From NCBI RefSeq assembly GCF_035497915.1, contig NZ_DATJCS010000051.1, positions 138,810 to 202,809 on the forward strand: a DNA stretch of 64,000 nucleotides, read 5' to 3'. Both the position numbers and the translations under genes were made by a program. The notes under the pieces were generated by a model that saw nothing but the letters and a program-made list of their open reading frames with translations, had not been told where the DNA came from and ran no database searches. Positions 8,210 through 15,948 of this stretch are shown in pieces. The first letter of the stretch is position 1. Every line of letters starts with the position of its first letter. Source of the stretch: Serpens sp035497915. GTDB lineage: Bacteria; Pseudomonadota; Gammaproteobacteria; Pseudomonadales; Pseudomonadaceae.

Positions 8210-8258
8210 TTTACCCAGCCTATTTTTGGCGTGTATAAACATTCATAACCTGGATAAT
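8210..8258. promoter_or_regulatory. AT-rich divergent regulatory region between acyl-CoA dehydrogenase and LysR genes
   Basis: TTTACC (8210-8215) and TATAAA (8234-8239), 18 bases apart, resemble a sigma-70 promoter for the LysR gene. The segment 8234-8247 (TATAAACATTCATA) is an imperfect palindrome, and T8236-N11-A8248 fits the LysR-box pattern. GATAAT at 8253-8258 is a second -10-like element. Assignments are by eye only. Confidence 0.35.
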
Positions 8259-8293
8259 ATTCGGCACGCTCGTTTTCAGAAGGGAATTCCGCC

Positions 8294-9193
8294 ATGGCAC
8301 CTGGCAAGGTCGATCTCAACCTGTTCATCGTTTTCGATGCCATCTACAGCGAAGCCAACCTGACCCGCGCCGGGCAGATCGTCGGCATCACCCAGCCGGC
8401 GGTGTCCAATGCCCTGGCGCGCCTGCGCGAGACCTTCAACGACCCGCTGTTCGTGCGCACTGCCCAGGGCATGGTGCCCACCCCCATGGCGCAGAACATC
8501 ATCGGGCCGGTGCGTCAGGCGCTCCAGCTGCTGCGGGTGTCGGTGCAGGAAAGCCGCACCTTCATCCCCGCCGAGGCCGCCAAGACGTTCCGCATCGGCA
8601 TGACCGACCTCAGCGAGGCGCTGCTGCTGCCGCCGCTGTTCCAGCGTCTCGGCCGCCTGGCGCCGCAGGTGCGCATCGAAAGCACCCTGGCGCGGCGCCG
8701 GGAAACCACCAGCGAGCTGGCCGCCGGCAAGCTGGATTTCGCGGTGGACGTGCCGCTCAACAGCGACCCGCAGGTGCGCCACGTCAAGCTGCTCGAAGAC
8801 CGTTTCGTCTGCGCCATGCGCCCCGGACATCCGCTGGCCGCCGGGCCGCTGACCCTGGAAAACTACCTGGGCGCGGGGCATATCCAGATATCCAGTCGCC
8901 GCAACGGTCTGGGTTATGTGGACCTTGCGCTTGGCAAGCTGGGCCGGCAGCGACGCATCGCCCTGCGCTCGCCGCATTACCTGATGGCCACCCGGGTGCT
9001 GCACGACACCAACCTGCTGCTCACCGTGCCGGAGCGCTTCGCCCGTCAGCAAGCGCTGCATGTGGTCGAACTGCCGGTGACGGATGTGCCGACGCTGGCC
9101 AGCCATCTCTACTGGCATGAGAGCACCGATCAGGACCCGGCCAACCGCTGGATGCGTGAGCAGCTGATCGACATTGCCGAACGTATTTCCTGA
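8294..9193 (+). CDS. LysR-family transcriptional regulator
   Basis: A 299-residue LysR-type regulator. The N-terminal winged helix-turn-helix is clear (DLNLFIVFDAIYSEANLTRAG, broken here as LFIVFDAIYSEANLT and VGITQPAVSNALARLRE). The effector-binding domain starts near residue 90 (FRIGMTD). The opening DLNLFIVFDAI and the PVRQALQLLR helix place it in the NodD/LeuO-like branch rather than the CysB/BenM branch. It is divergent from the acyl-CoA dehydrogenase gene, so that gene is a reasonable target, though this is context only. ATG is preceded by AGAAGGGA at about 8 bases. Confidence 0.93.
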   Translation: MAPGKVDLNLFIVFDAIYSEANLTRAGQIVGITQPAVSNALARLRETFNDPLFVRTAQGMVPTPMAQNIIGPVRQALQLLRVSVQESRTFIPAEAAKTFRIGMTDLSEALLLPPLFQRLGRLAPQVRIESTLARRRETTSELAAGKLDFAVDVPLNSDPQVRHVKLLEDRFVCAMRPGHPLAAGPLTLENYLGAGHIQISSRRNGLGYVDLALGKLGRQRRIALRSPHYLMATRVLHDTNLLLTVPERFARQQALHVVELPVTDVPTLASHLYWHESTDQDPANRWMREQLIDIAERIS

Positions 9194-9229
9194 GGCCATT
9201 TCTGGGAAATCGTCTCAGGTGGCTGATTT

Positions 9230-9274
9230 AGCGCGGAAAAACACTTCTTGATGTTTTACGTGAACTGCCGCGCT
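9230..9274. terminator. Hairpin between convergent LysR and DUF192 genes
   Basis: AGCGCGG (9230-9236) pairs with CCGCGCT (9268-9274) around an interior that can itself pair (AAAACA with TGTTTT). It ends at the stop codon of the convergent DUF192 gene. There is no clean T-run, so termination is only suggested. Confidence 0.4.
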
Positions 9275-9693
9275 CAGTCCGAGGGCAGACCGGCAACTGG
9301 CGCGCCGGGCGCGACGCCGCGCTGGGCAAACCAGCCCTGGTTGGCCTCGACGGCATAGCGCGCCGGCGCGCTGGAGCACTTCACGGTGAGATCGTGGGGC
9401 TGCAGGTCAACCAGGTTGATGACCCGCCCCTCTTCATCCAGAAACGCCGCCGACAGGGGCAGGGGCGTGTTCTTCATCCACAGGCACTGGCTCTTCAGCT
9501 GCGGGAAGCGAAACAGCATGCCGGCGGACTCGGCCAGTTCGGTACGCTCCATCAGGCCGCGCTGGCGATCCTTGTCCCTGAACACGTATTCGGTCTGCAG
9601 CGGGTGGCCGTTGAAGGTCAGCGTCAGCGTGCGCGGTTCGGCGAGCGCCGGGCCGGCGCCGCACAGTACGCCGATGAGCAACAGCCTGCGCAT
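9274..9693 (-). CDS. DUF192-family exported protein
   Basis: A 139-residue protein with a signal peptide (RRLLLIGVLCGAGPALA) followed by a single DUF192 domain: RGLMERTELAESAGMLF, the conserved CLWMKNTPLPL, and the late YAVEANQGWF. These are the standard blocks of this small beta-rich family. Function is not established for most members; they are usually periplasmic and encoded singly. It is convergent with the LysR gene and 50 bases upstream, in transcription sense, of nothing co-oriented within the unit. Confidence concerns the family, not a role. Confidence 0.88.
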   Translation of the reverse strand: MRRLLLIGVLCGAGPALAEPRTLTLTFNGHPLQTEYVFRDKDRQRGLMERTELAESAGMLFRFPQLKSQCLWMKNTPLPLSAAFLDEEGRVINLVDLQPHDLTVKCSSAPARYAVEANQGWFAQRGVAPGAPVAGLPSD

Positions 9694-9743
9694 GGCTCAA
9701 GCCTCCCCGAGCAATCGATGACTCACTATAGCCAGCGCGGGCG

Positions 9744-9977
9744 TCAAGCCTTGCCCTGACGCAGTTGCACGAACAGCGCCTCGACCTTTTCCCGCGCCCA
9801 GGGCGTCTTGCGCAGGAACGTCAGGCTCGACTTGATGCTCGGGTTGCTGCTGAAGCAGCGGATATCGATGCGTTGCGCCAGACCCGGCCAGCCGTAATGG
9901 GCCACCAGCTCGGTGAGCAGCTGTTCCAGAGTGACGCCGTGCAACGGGTTCTTCGTGCTGGGATTCATGTAAGGCAT
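9744..9977 (-). CDS. VF530/DUF2132-family small DNA-binding-like protein
   Basis: About 77 residues. The sequence NPLHGVTLEQLLTELVAHYG, then DIRCFSSNPSIKSSLTFLRK and TPWAREKVEALF, matches the VF530 family (DUF2132), a compact fold with similarity to DNA-binding modules; the biological role is unknown. Two ATG codons, at 9977 and 9968, are possible and neither has a convincing ribosome-binding site. The first is reported because it does not shorten the conserved region. Upstream in-frame sequence reads as low-complexity, arginine- and proline-rich noise and is rejected. Confidence 0.8.
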   Translation of the reverse strand: MPYMNPSTKNPLHGVTLEQLLTELVAHYGWPGLAQRIDIRCFSSNPSIKSSLTFLRKTPWAREKVEALFVQLRQGKA

Positions 9978-10107
9978 GTGACGTGTGGGTGAGGTCGGCA
10001 GCTTAGTGGCGCGTGGCGCCTGCCTGCCAGCGGTTTTTCGGTGGCGCGCGTTGAGCCGGTGCCGCGAAGCCGGCAGAATGCCGCCCCCGCCACGAGGAGC
10101 ATCGACA

Positions 10108-10386
10108 ATGGCCAAAGCCATGGCACGCCACATCCTGGTCAAGACCGAAGCCGAAGCGGCGCAACTGAAGAAGCGCCTGGCCGCCGGCGAGCCGTTCGAC
10201 AAGCTGGCGAAGAAGCACTCCACCTGCCCGTCCGGCAAGCGCGGCGGCGATCTCGGTGAGGTGCGGCCGGGACAGATGGTGCGCGCGATCGACGAGGTGA
10301 TCTTCAAGAAGGCCGTGGGCGAGATCCACGGCCCGGTGAAATCCCAGTTCGGCTATCACCTGGTGCAGGTGTTCTACCGCGAGTAA
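10108..10386 (+). CDS. ppiC: Parvulin-type peptidyl-prolyl cis-trans isomerase, PpiC-like
   Basis: A 92-residue single-domain rotamase without signal peptide, therefore cytoplasmic. The parvulin fold is clear: ARHILVKTEAEA, FDKLAKKHSTCPSGKRGGDL, and the closing VKSQFGYHLVQV. Length equals that of E. coli PpiC (93 residues). ATG at 10108 follows GAGGAG at about 8 bases, so the longer upstream open frame is not needed. It is divergent from the VF530 gene and convergent with the ABC-F gene, with a stem-loop just after its stop. Confidence 0.92.
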   Translation: MAKAMARHILVKTEAEAAQLKKRLAAGEPFDKLAKKHSTCPSGKRGGDLGEVRPGQMVRAIDEVIFKKAVGEIHGPVKSQFGYHLVQVFYRE

Positions 10387-10387
10387 A

Positions 10388-10406
10388 GGCGCCGCGTTGC
10401 GGCGCC
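10388..10406. terminator. Stem-loop between ppiC and ybiT
   Basis: GGCGCCGC (10388-10395) pairs with GCGGCGCC (10399-10406) over the loop GTT, immediately after the ppiC stop and 10 bases from the convergent ybiT stop. There is no T-run. Confidence 0.5.
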
Positions 10407-10416
10407 CTGCCCTGCG

Positions 10417-12006
10417 TTAAACGAGAACGCCCTGGCTGCGCAGGTAGTCGTCGTAGCTGCCGCTGAAGTCGGTCACGCCGTTTTCCGACAGCTCGATGAT
10501 GCGTGTGGCCAGCGAGGAGACGAACTCACGGTCATGGCTGACGAAGACCAGCGTGCCCGGGTAGTTCTCCAGCGCCAGGTTGAGCGCCTCGATGGATTCC
10601 ATGTCCAGGTGGTTGGTCGGTTCGTCCATCACCAGCACGTTGGGCTTGTTCAGAATCAGCTTGCCGAACAGCATGCGACCCTGCTCGCCACCGGAGATGA
10701 CCTTCACCGACTTCTTGATCTCGTCGTTGGAGAACAGCATGCGGCCCAGGGTGCCGCGCACCAGCTGCTCGCCGCCCTGGGTCCACTGGGACATCCAGTC
10801 GAACAGGGTGACGTCATCCTCGAAGTCCTCGGCATGGTCCTGGGCGAAGTAACCGACCTCGGCGCTTTCCGTCCACTTCACCTCGCCGGCCATCGGCGGC
10901 ATCTCGCCGACCAGGGTACGCAGCAGGGTGGTCTTGCCGATGCCGTTGGGGCCGATTATGGCCACGCGCTCGCCGGCCTCGATCTGCAGCGACAGGTTCT
11001 TGAACAGCGCGGTGCCGTCGAAGCCCTGGCTGACCTTCTCCAGGGTCACCGCCTGGCGGTGCAGTTTCTTGGTCTGTTCGAAACGGATGAACGGGCTGAC
11101 GCGGCTGGACGGCTTGACCTCTTCCAGCTGGATCTTGTCGATCTGCCGGGCACGGCTGGTGGCCTGCTTGGCCTTGGAGGCGTTGGCCGAAAAGCGGCTG
11201 ACGAAGGTCTGCAATTCGGCGATCTGCGCCTTCTTCTTGGCGTTGTCGGACAGCAGGCGCTCGCGGGCCTGGGTCGCGGCGATCATGTATTCGTCGTAGT
11301 TGCCCGGGAACAGGCGGATCTCGCCGTAATCCAGGTCGGCCATGTGCGTGCACACGCTGTTCAGGAAGTGACGGTCGTGGGAGATGATGATCATGGTGCT
11401 GTTGCGCGCGGTGAGCACGCCTTCCAGCCAGCGGATGGTGTTGATATCCAGGTGGTTGGTCGGTTCGTCGAGCAGCAGCACATCCGGATCGGAGAACAGC
11501 GCCTGGGCCAGCAGCACGCGCAGCTTCCAGCCCGGGGCCACCGCGCTCATCGGCCCGAAGTGCTGATCCAGCGGAATGCCGACACCCAGCAGCAGCTCGC
11601 CGGCGCGGGACTCGGCGGTGTAGCCGTCCATTTCGGCGAATTCCACTTCCAGCTCGGCCACCGCCATGCCTTCTTCTTCGCTCATCTCCGGCAGCGAATA
11701 GAGACGATCGCGCTCGGCCTTGACCTTCCACAGTTGCTCGTGGCCCATGATCACGGTGTCGATCACCGTGTTGTTTTCATAGGCGAACTGGTCCTGACGC
11801 AGCTTGCCCAGGCGCGTGTTGGGCTCGAGCATCACCTGACCGGCCGAGGGTTCCAGCTCGCCGCCGAGGATCTTCATGAAGGTGGACTTGCCGCAGCCGT
11901 TGGCGCCGATCAGGCCGTAGCGGTTGCCATTGCCGAACTTGACGGAAACGTTTTCGAACAGCGGCTTGGCGCCGAACTGCATGGTGATGTTGGCGGTGGA
12001 GATCAC
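10417..12006 (-). CDS. ybiT: ABC-F family ATPase, YbiT type
   Basis: A 529-residue protein with two ABC ATPase domains and no membrane segment. Domain 1 has Walker A GANGCGKST, the degenerate signature VAPGWKLRVLLAQALF and Walker B VLLLDEPTNHLD; domain 2 has GPNGIGKTT, ISGGEQGRM and VLVMDEPTNHLD. The Lys/Arg-rich linker between them (about 245-320, SANASKAKQATSRARQ) is the P-site tRNA-interaction motif of ABC-F translation factors. The non-canonical VAPGW signature and length match YbiT. ABC-F proteins act on ribosomes; the exact role of YbiT is not well defined. It is a single gene on the - strand. Confidence 0.93.
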   Translation of the reverse strand: MISTANITMQFGAKPLFENVSVKFGNGNRYGLIGANGCGKSTFMKILGGELEPSAGQVMLEPNTRLGKLRQDQFAYENNTVIDTVIMGHEQLWKVKAERDRLYSLPEMSEEEGMAVAELEVEFAEMDGYTAESRAGELLLGVGIPLDQHFGPMSAVAPGWKLRVLLAQALFSDPDVLLLDEPTNHLDINTIRWLEGVLTARNSTMIIISHDRHFLNSVCTHMADLDYGEIRLFPGNYDEYMIAATQARERLLSDNAKKKAQIAELQTFVSRFSANASKAKQATSRARQIDKIQLEEVKPSSRVSPFIRFEQTKKLHRQAVTLEKVSQGFDGTALFKNLSLQIEAGERVAIIGPNGIGKTTLLRTLVGEMPPMAGEVKWTESAEVGYFAQDHAEDFEDDVTLFDWMSQWTQGGEQLVRGTLGRMLFSNDEIKKSVKVISGGEQGRMLFGKLILNKPNVLVMDEPTNHLDMESIEALNLALENYPGTLVFVSHDREFVSSLATRIIELSENGVTDFSGSYDDYLRSQGVLV

Positions 12007-12098
12007 GACGGAGAGTACCTGCTAGAACGGCCGGGGGCAAAAAGGGGCGGATTGTACGCCCTTCCCCCGGTTAAAGCAGCCCGCAGGGAAGCGTCCGG

Positions 12099-12482
12099 TC
12101 AGTTGAACAACTGAAGCTCGGCAGGAAGCAGCCAGTACACCCAGAACATCTGGTGCAGGGCCACGATGCCCCAGAACGGCATCAGAAAGCGCAGCTTGCG
12201 GGTCTTGTGGCGCAAGCGCAGCTGGGCGATCAGTGCGCCGGGCCAGCCGCCATACAACGCCGCCGCGTGCAGCAGCTTTTCTGGCACGCGCCACCGCCCT
12301 TGCCGGGCCTGGCGCTTGTCGTGGCGGTACAGCCAATAGGTCGCCAGGCTGATGAGCAGGTACGCCACCAGCGCGATGGGCAAGCCCAGCAGCAGAGCGC
12401 TGCCGACCGGCAGCGCCATCAGCGCGGCAAACAGGACGTAGTGAGCGGGTTTCAACCTTGCGCGGTGCTCCAGTCGATCCAT
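12099..12482 (-). CDS. DUF1294-family membrane protein overlapping uppP
   Basis: About 127 residues with three to four hydrophobic segments. The DUF1294 core is visible: LLISLATYWLYRHDKRQARQ, VPEKLLHAAALYGGWPGALI and KTRKLRFLMPFWG. Function is unknown. ATG at 12482 lies inside the end of uppP, giving a 31-base overlap in another frame; a TTG at about 12452 is a possible later start. The overlap implies translation coupled to uppP. Sequence further upstream in this frame is uppP read out of frame and is excluded. Confidence 0.75.
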   Translation of the reverse strand: MDRLEHRARLKPAHYVLFAALMALPVGSALLLGLPIALVAYLLISLATYWLYRHDKRQARQGRWRVPEKLLHAAALYGGWPGALIAQLRLRHKTRKLRFLMPFWGIVALHQMFWVYWLLPAELQLFN

Positions 12483-13282
12483 TCGAACTGCCAAGTGGCG
12501 AGAATCAGCAAGCCGAACGCGATGCGGTACCAGGCGAACGCCGCGTAGCTGTGATTGCCGATGAACTTTAGCAGCGCCCGTACTGCCAGCATGGCGAAAA
12601 CGAACGACACCACGAAACCGAGGGCAAACACCGGCAGATCGGCGGGCTGGAACAGGTCGCGGTACTTGTAGCCGGAGTACACCGCCGCGCCAACCATGGT
12701 AGGCATGGCCAGGAAGAAGGAAAACTCCGTGGCCGCCTTGCGCGACAGGCCGAACAGCAGGCCGCCGATGATGGTCGATGCCGAGCGCGACGTGCCGGGA
12801 ATCAGCGCCAGACATTGTGCGCAACCGACCTTGAGCGCCTGGGACCAGCGCATGTCGTCAACCGTTTCGGCATGCACGGCATGGGGACGGTTTTCCGCCC
12901 AGAGCATCACTACGCCACCCACCACTAGAGCGGCCGCCACGGTGATGGGGTTAAAGAGAAACGCGTGAATCAGATCGGAAAAAATCACGCCGATCACGGC
13001 CGCCGGCAGAAAGGCCAGCAACAGGTTAAATGTGAAGTTTTGTGCGGAGCGCTGGCGCGGCAGGCCAACTACCACATCGAGGATCTTGCGGCGGTACTCC
13101 CATACCACGGCCAGGATGGCGCCCAGCTGGATGATGATATTGAAGGCCCTGGCCCGTTCCCCCCCGAAACCGATCAGGTCGGCCACAATGATCTGATGGC
13201 CGGTACTTGAAATGGGCAGAAACTCGGTAATCCCCTCAACAATGCCTAGCAGCAGAGCCTGAAAGGCGGTCCAAAGATCCAT
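12452..13282 (-). CDS. uppP: Undecaprenyl-diphosphatase (BacA/UppP)
   Basis: A 276-residue membrane enzyme that dephosphorylates undecaprenyl diphosphate to recycle the lipid carrier for peptidoglycan and other envelope polymers; excess confers bacitracin resistance. Both catalytic regions are present: LGIVEGITEFLPISSTGH near the N-terminus and ALIPGTSRSASTI in the second half, with about eight membrane segments. Length is standard. A 307-base gene-free region lies upstream. The downstream DUF1294 gene overlaps the 3' end, so the two are probably one transcript. Confidence 0.97.
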   Translation of the reverse strand: MDLWTAFQALLLGIVEGITEFLPISSTGHQIIVADLIGFGGERARAFNIIIQLGAILAVVWEYRRKILDVVVGLPRQRSAQNFTFNLLLAFLPAAVIGVIFSDLIHAFLFNPITVAAALVVGGVVMLWAENRPHAVHAETVDDMRWSQALKVGCAQCLALIPGTSRSASTIIGGLLFGLSRKAATEFSFFLAMPTMVGAAVYSGYKYRDLFQPADLPVFALGFVVSFVFAMLAVRALLKFIGNHSYAAFAWYRIAFGLLILATWQFEWIDWSTAQG

Positions 13283-13589
13283 AACGCTCCTTAGTGGGCG
13301 GCGCGCAGCGCCCGTTGCGAATGAGCCGGTATCAGGGCCGGCGGCAGGCGCGCAATGCTAGCAGAGCTGGCGGGCGACGGAAAAACGTTGTTTTCCCGAC
13401 ATTCGGCTATCAGGCCGCCATTATTTTTACTACTTGAGCGGAACTTTATTTGATAGGCGCAGTTTCGCTTCGCCTAAAGGGTAATGGACGAAATGTCGCA
13501 CCTTGATGCAACTTAGACAGACTTCCGGCAACCTGTTGGCGCGAACACGCCAAAGTTGAACCGTAAAATAATGATCAGGGTTAATACAC
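13283..13589. other. Gene-free region between uppP and a chemoreceptor gene
   Basis: This 307-base divergent region is clearly richer in A and T than its surroundings. It must hold the promoters of uppP (- strand) and the chemoreceptor (+ strand). TTGATA around 13449 with AT-rich sequence downstream is a possible -35. I looked for a flagellar sigma-28 promoter and found only a weak match (TAAA near 13478 followed by GTCGCACC). No small gene or RNA was recognised. Confidence 0.4.
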
Positions 13590-15221
13590 ATGTCGCTGCG
13601 TTCCTTGCCTATTCGTCACAGACTTTGGCTTATTCTCGCTCTTTTCCTGCTGATGCTGGTCTTCCAGGGCGTATTCCAGCTCCAGCAGCTCTACGATGAT
13701 CTCCATCGCGGAAAGGCGGAAAAGACCCAGCACCTGGTGGAAAGCGCCATCGGTATTCTCCGGCAGTACCACCGGCTGGAGGTCGAAGGGGTAATGGATC
13801 GGGCGCAGGCCCAGGCGGAAGCGCAGAAGCTGCTGGGTCAGCTACGTTATGGGGCGAACGACTATTTCTGGATCAACGACCTGCATCCGCGCATGGTCAT
13901 GCATCCGACCAACCCGAAACTGAATGGCGAATCCCTGCAGAACTACAAGGACCCGGACGGCACCGAACTGTTCAATGTCATGGTCCGCGTGGTCAAGGAG
14001 CACGGCGCCGGCACCGTCGATTACCGCTGGCCAAAGCCCGGGCATGACACGCCGGTGCCGAAGATTTCTTATGTTCAGCTGTTCGAGCCCTGGGGCTGGA
14101 TTCTGGGTACCGGCGTCTACATTGACGACATTCGCCAGCAATTCGTGCAGCAGACCTTCAAGGCTTCGGGCATCGGCCTGGTCATCGTCCTGCTCAGTGG
14201 CGTGCTGCTGACCCTGATTGCCCGCAGCATTACCCGTCCTCTGCAGGACGCGGTGCAGGCGATGGCTGGCATCGCCAGCGGCGACGCCGATCTCACACGG
14301 CGGCTCGAGACCCGCGGCCGGGACGAGATTCGCGACATGGCGGAGCATTTCAACCATTTCACCGACAACCTGCGCCAACTGGTCGAGCGCCTGCTCAAGG
14401 ACGCCGCTTCCCTGCAGCAGTCGGCCGATGGTCTGAACCTGGTGGCGGGCGACAGTCAGCAGTTCTGCCAGAAGCAGTCCTCGCAGATGGAACAGGTCGC
14501 CACCGCGGTCAACGAGGTCAGCTACGCGGTTCAGGATGTAGCGCGCAACGCCGAGCAGGCCTCCAGCGAGGTCAACCAGGCCGAAGCCCAGGCCCGCCAG
14601 GGCCGGCAGAACATCGACCGCAGCCTGGAGCAGATCGAGCAGTTGTCCGCCCGGATCGGCCAGGCGGTGGATGTCATCCAGGGCCTGGCTGACGAAAGCA
14701 CGCAGATCGGCACGGTCGTGGAGGTCATTCGCGGCATCGCCGAACAGACCAACCTGCTCGCGCTCAACGCGGCCATCGAAGCGGCGCGTGCCGGTGAACA
14801 GGGACGCGGTTTCGCGGTGGTGGCCGATGAAGTGCGCCTGCTGGCCCAGCGCACCCAGCAATCGACCGCCGAAATCCAGCAGATGATCGAGCGCCTGCAG
14901 AGCAACTCCGGCAACGCCGTCAAGGTCATCGCCGAAAGCAACCAGGCCACCCGGCTGACCGTCGAGCAGGCCGGCCTGGCCCGCGAGACGCTGGAGCAGA
15001 TCACCGGCGCCCTGCGCAACCTGGCCGGGGTGAATGCCTCAATCGCCAGCGCCACCCTGCAGCAGTCGCACGTGATCGACGACATCAACCGCAATGTCAC
15101 CGAAGCCGCCGGGCTGGCGCAGGAGATTGTGCAGTCCGCCGACAAGACCAGCGATGCCGGCCAGCACCTCAATCAGTTGGCCGCACACCTGAACCGCCTC
15201 CTCGGTCAGTTCCGCGTCTGA
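13590..15221 (+). CDS. Methyl-accepting chemotaxis protein with single Cache domain
   Basis: A 543-residue transmembrane chemoreceptor. TM1 is at about 12-32, a periplasmic single-Cache (sCache_2) domain at about 35-190 (YFWINDLHPRMVMHP, then FEPWGWILGTGVYIDDI), TM2 at about 193-213, and a HAMP domain follows (SITRPLQDAVQAM). The long cytoplasmic coiled coil contains the conserved hairpin tip EQTNLLALNAAIEAARAGEQ and VADEVRLLAQRT that contacts CheA/CheW. sCache_2 receptors of this type often sense small carboxylates, but the ligand cannot be read here. It has no CheR-docking pentapeptide at the C-terminus. The gene stands alone upstream of the fap operon and is separated from it by a hairpin. 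Confidence 0.95.
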   Translation: MSLRSLPIRHRLWLILALFLLMLVFQGVFQLQQLYDDLHRGKAEKTQHLVESAIGILRQYHRLEVEGVMDRAQAQAEAQKLLGQLRYGANDYFWINDLHPRMVMHPTNPKLNGESLQNYKDPDGTELFNVMVRVVKEHGAGTVDYRWPKPGHDTPVPKISYVQLFEPWGWILGTGVYIDDIRQQFVQQTFKASGIGLVIVLLSGVLLTLIARSITRPLQDAVQAMAGIASGDADLTRRLETRGRDEIRDMAEHFNHFTDNLRQLVERLLKDAASLQQSADGLNLVAGDSQQFCQKQSSQMEQVATAVNEVSYAVQDVARNAEQASSEVNQAEAQARQGRQNIDRSLEQIEQLSARIGQAVDVIQGLADESTQIGTVVEVIRGIAEQTNLLALNAAIEAARAGEQGRGFAVVADEVRLLAQRTQQSTAEIQQMIERLQSNSGNAVKVIAESNQATRLTVEQAGLARETLEQITGALRNLAGVNASIASATLQQSHVIDDINRNVTEAAGLAQEIVQSADKTSDAGQHLNQLAAHLNRLLGQFRV

Positions 15222-15233
15222 TTCCCCTCCCCC

Positions 15234-15270
15234 CAGGGCTTCCCGAATTCCGGAGAAGCCCTGTCCCTGT
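15234..15270 (+). terminator. Intrinsic terminator after the chemoreceptor gene
   Basis: CAGGGCTTC (15234-15242) pairs with GAAGCCCTG (15255-15263) over a 12-base loop, followed by the T-containing TCCCTGT. It lies 13 bases after the chemoreceptor stop and insulates the fap promoter. Confidence 0.7.
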
Positions 15271-15444
15271 TTCGAGTTATTGACACTTCGGGCGAGCGCA
15301 CCCCACGTCTCGCCTGAAGCGCCCGCTGTTGTCTCGAAAATGATACGGCCCCGCGGCTCGTTCTGTTTCATCCACGCTACGCCCAGCCGGATCCGCAACC
15401 CGCTCCATTTCATAACGTGCTGTTTCTAAAGCTTTTTTTGGGAT

Positions 15445-15460
15445 CGGCACGACTTCTGCG
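15445..15460 (+). promoter_or_regulatory. Sigma-54 (RpoN) promoter of the fap operon
   Basis: CGGCACG (15445-15451) followed after 4 bases by CTGC (15456-15459) gives the obligatory GG-N10-GC geometry and matches the -24/-12 consensus TGGCACG-N4-TTGC at nearly every position. A run of T lies just upstream. Transcription would start near 15471, leaving a leader of about 55 bases. A sigma-54-dependent activator gene lies at the other end of the operon, which supports the call. The region between 15271 and 15440 would carry the activator site, which I could not define. Confidence 0.8.
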
Positions 15461-15495
15461 TTAGTGAGCGGAAATGGATGCTCAAGGGATCTGAC

Positions 15496-15531
15496 ATGTA
15501 TCGCCAAGGCGTGGGGATTATCTGGTGCTGA
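15496..15531 (+). CDS. 11-codon leader reading frame overlapping the fapA start
   Basis: ATG at 15496 follows AAGGGA (15484-15489) at good spacing and reads MYRQGVGIIWC before TGA at 15529-15531. The frame overlaps the GTG start of fapA (15525) out of frame, so ribosomes ending here could re-initiate at fapA. It is the first start codon on the predicted sigma-54 transcript. It could be a coupling leader peptide or the remains of an N-terminus displaced by a frameshift; the sequence alone does not decide. Translation is unproven. Confidence 0.4.
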   Translation: MYRQGVGIIWC

Positions 15532-15947
15532 AGCAATGCGTACTTGCAATGGGGGCGGTACTCATCGCGGTGGAAGCGTGCGCGGCAGGTGACGGCAGCA
15601 TCGTCATCCAGCGCGAAGTGCAACCGCGTGTGGCGTTTCGACAAACCCTGGTTCCCGATCCCAACCCCATCGCGGTCAATCCGAACGTCTCGTCCCAGGT
15701 CCGCCATCAGTTGCGTGGGCTCGAACTCAGCGACGGGGATTTTGCCCATGTCATCAGTGGGCAACGTCTGGGCAACAGCATCCCGCTCGATGGAGGCCTT
15801 CCCGGCATACCCGCATCCGAGGGCCCGCGACTACCCGGCGTTGCAGCTGGCCGAGCCGGTGCTTCAGGCGGCGGCATATCCGGCCAGGTCAACCGCAGTG
15901 TGCAGCGTGGCCTGGCCCCTCTCCAGAACCTGACCGGAGGCCGTTGA
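15525..15947 (+). CDS. fapA: Functional amyloid accessory protein FapA
   Basis: First gene of a complete fapABCDEF set; 140 residues. GTG start, then a signal peptide (LKQCVLAMGAVLIAVEACA) and a mature part beginning GDGSIVIQREVQPR with VPDPNPIAVN and LELSDGDFAHVISG, features I associate with FapA. The C-terminal third is Gly/Pro-rich. FapA is periplasmic and influences how much FapB and FapC enters the fibre, probably as a chaperone. The GTG start has only weak GGGG upstream and overlaps an 11-codon frame that has a better ribosome-binding site, so translational coupling is likely. Its stop is one base before the fapB start. Confidence 0.82.
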   Translation: MLKQCVLAMGAVLIAVEACAAGDGSIVIQREVQPRVAFRQTLVPDPNPIAVNPNVSSQVRHQLRGLELSDGDFAHVISGQRLGNSIPLDGGLPGIPASEGPRLPGVAAGRAGASGGGISGQVNRSVQRGLAPLQNLTGGR

Positions 15948-15948
15948 G

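Noticed and set aside
12483..12824. N-terminal extension of the DUF1294 gene through uppP
   Set aside because: This part is uppP read in another frame; the DUF1294 domain begins only after 12482.
13440..13500. Sigma-28 flagellar promoter for the chemoreceptor
   Set aside because: The -10 half GTCGCACC matches GCCGATAA at only about half the positions, and the spacing is off by one.
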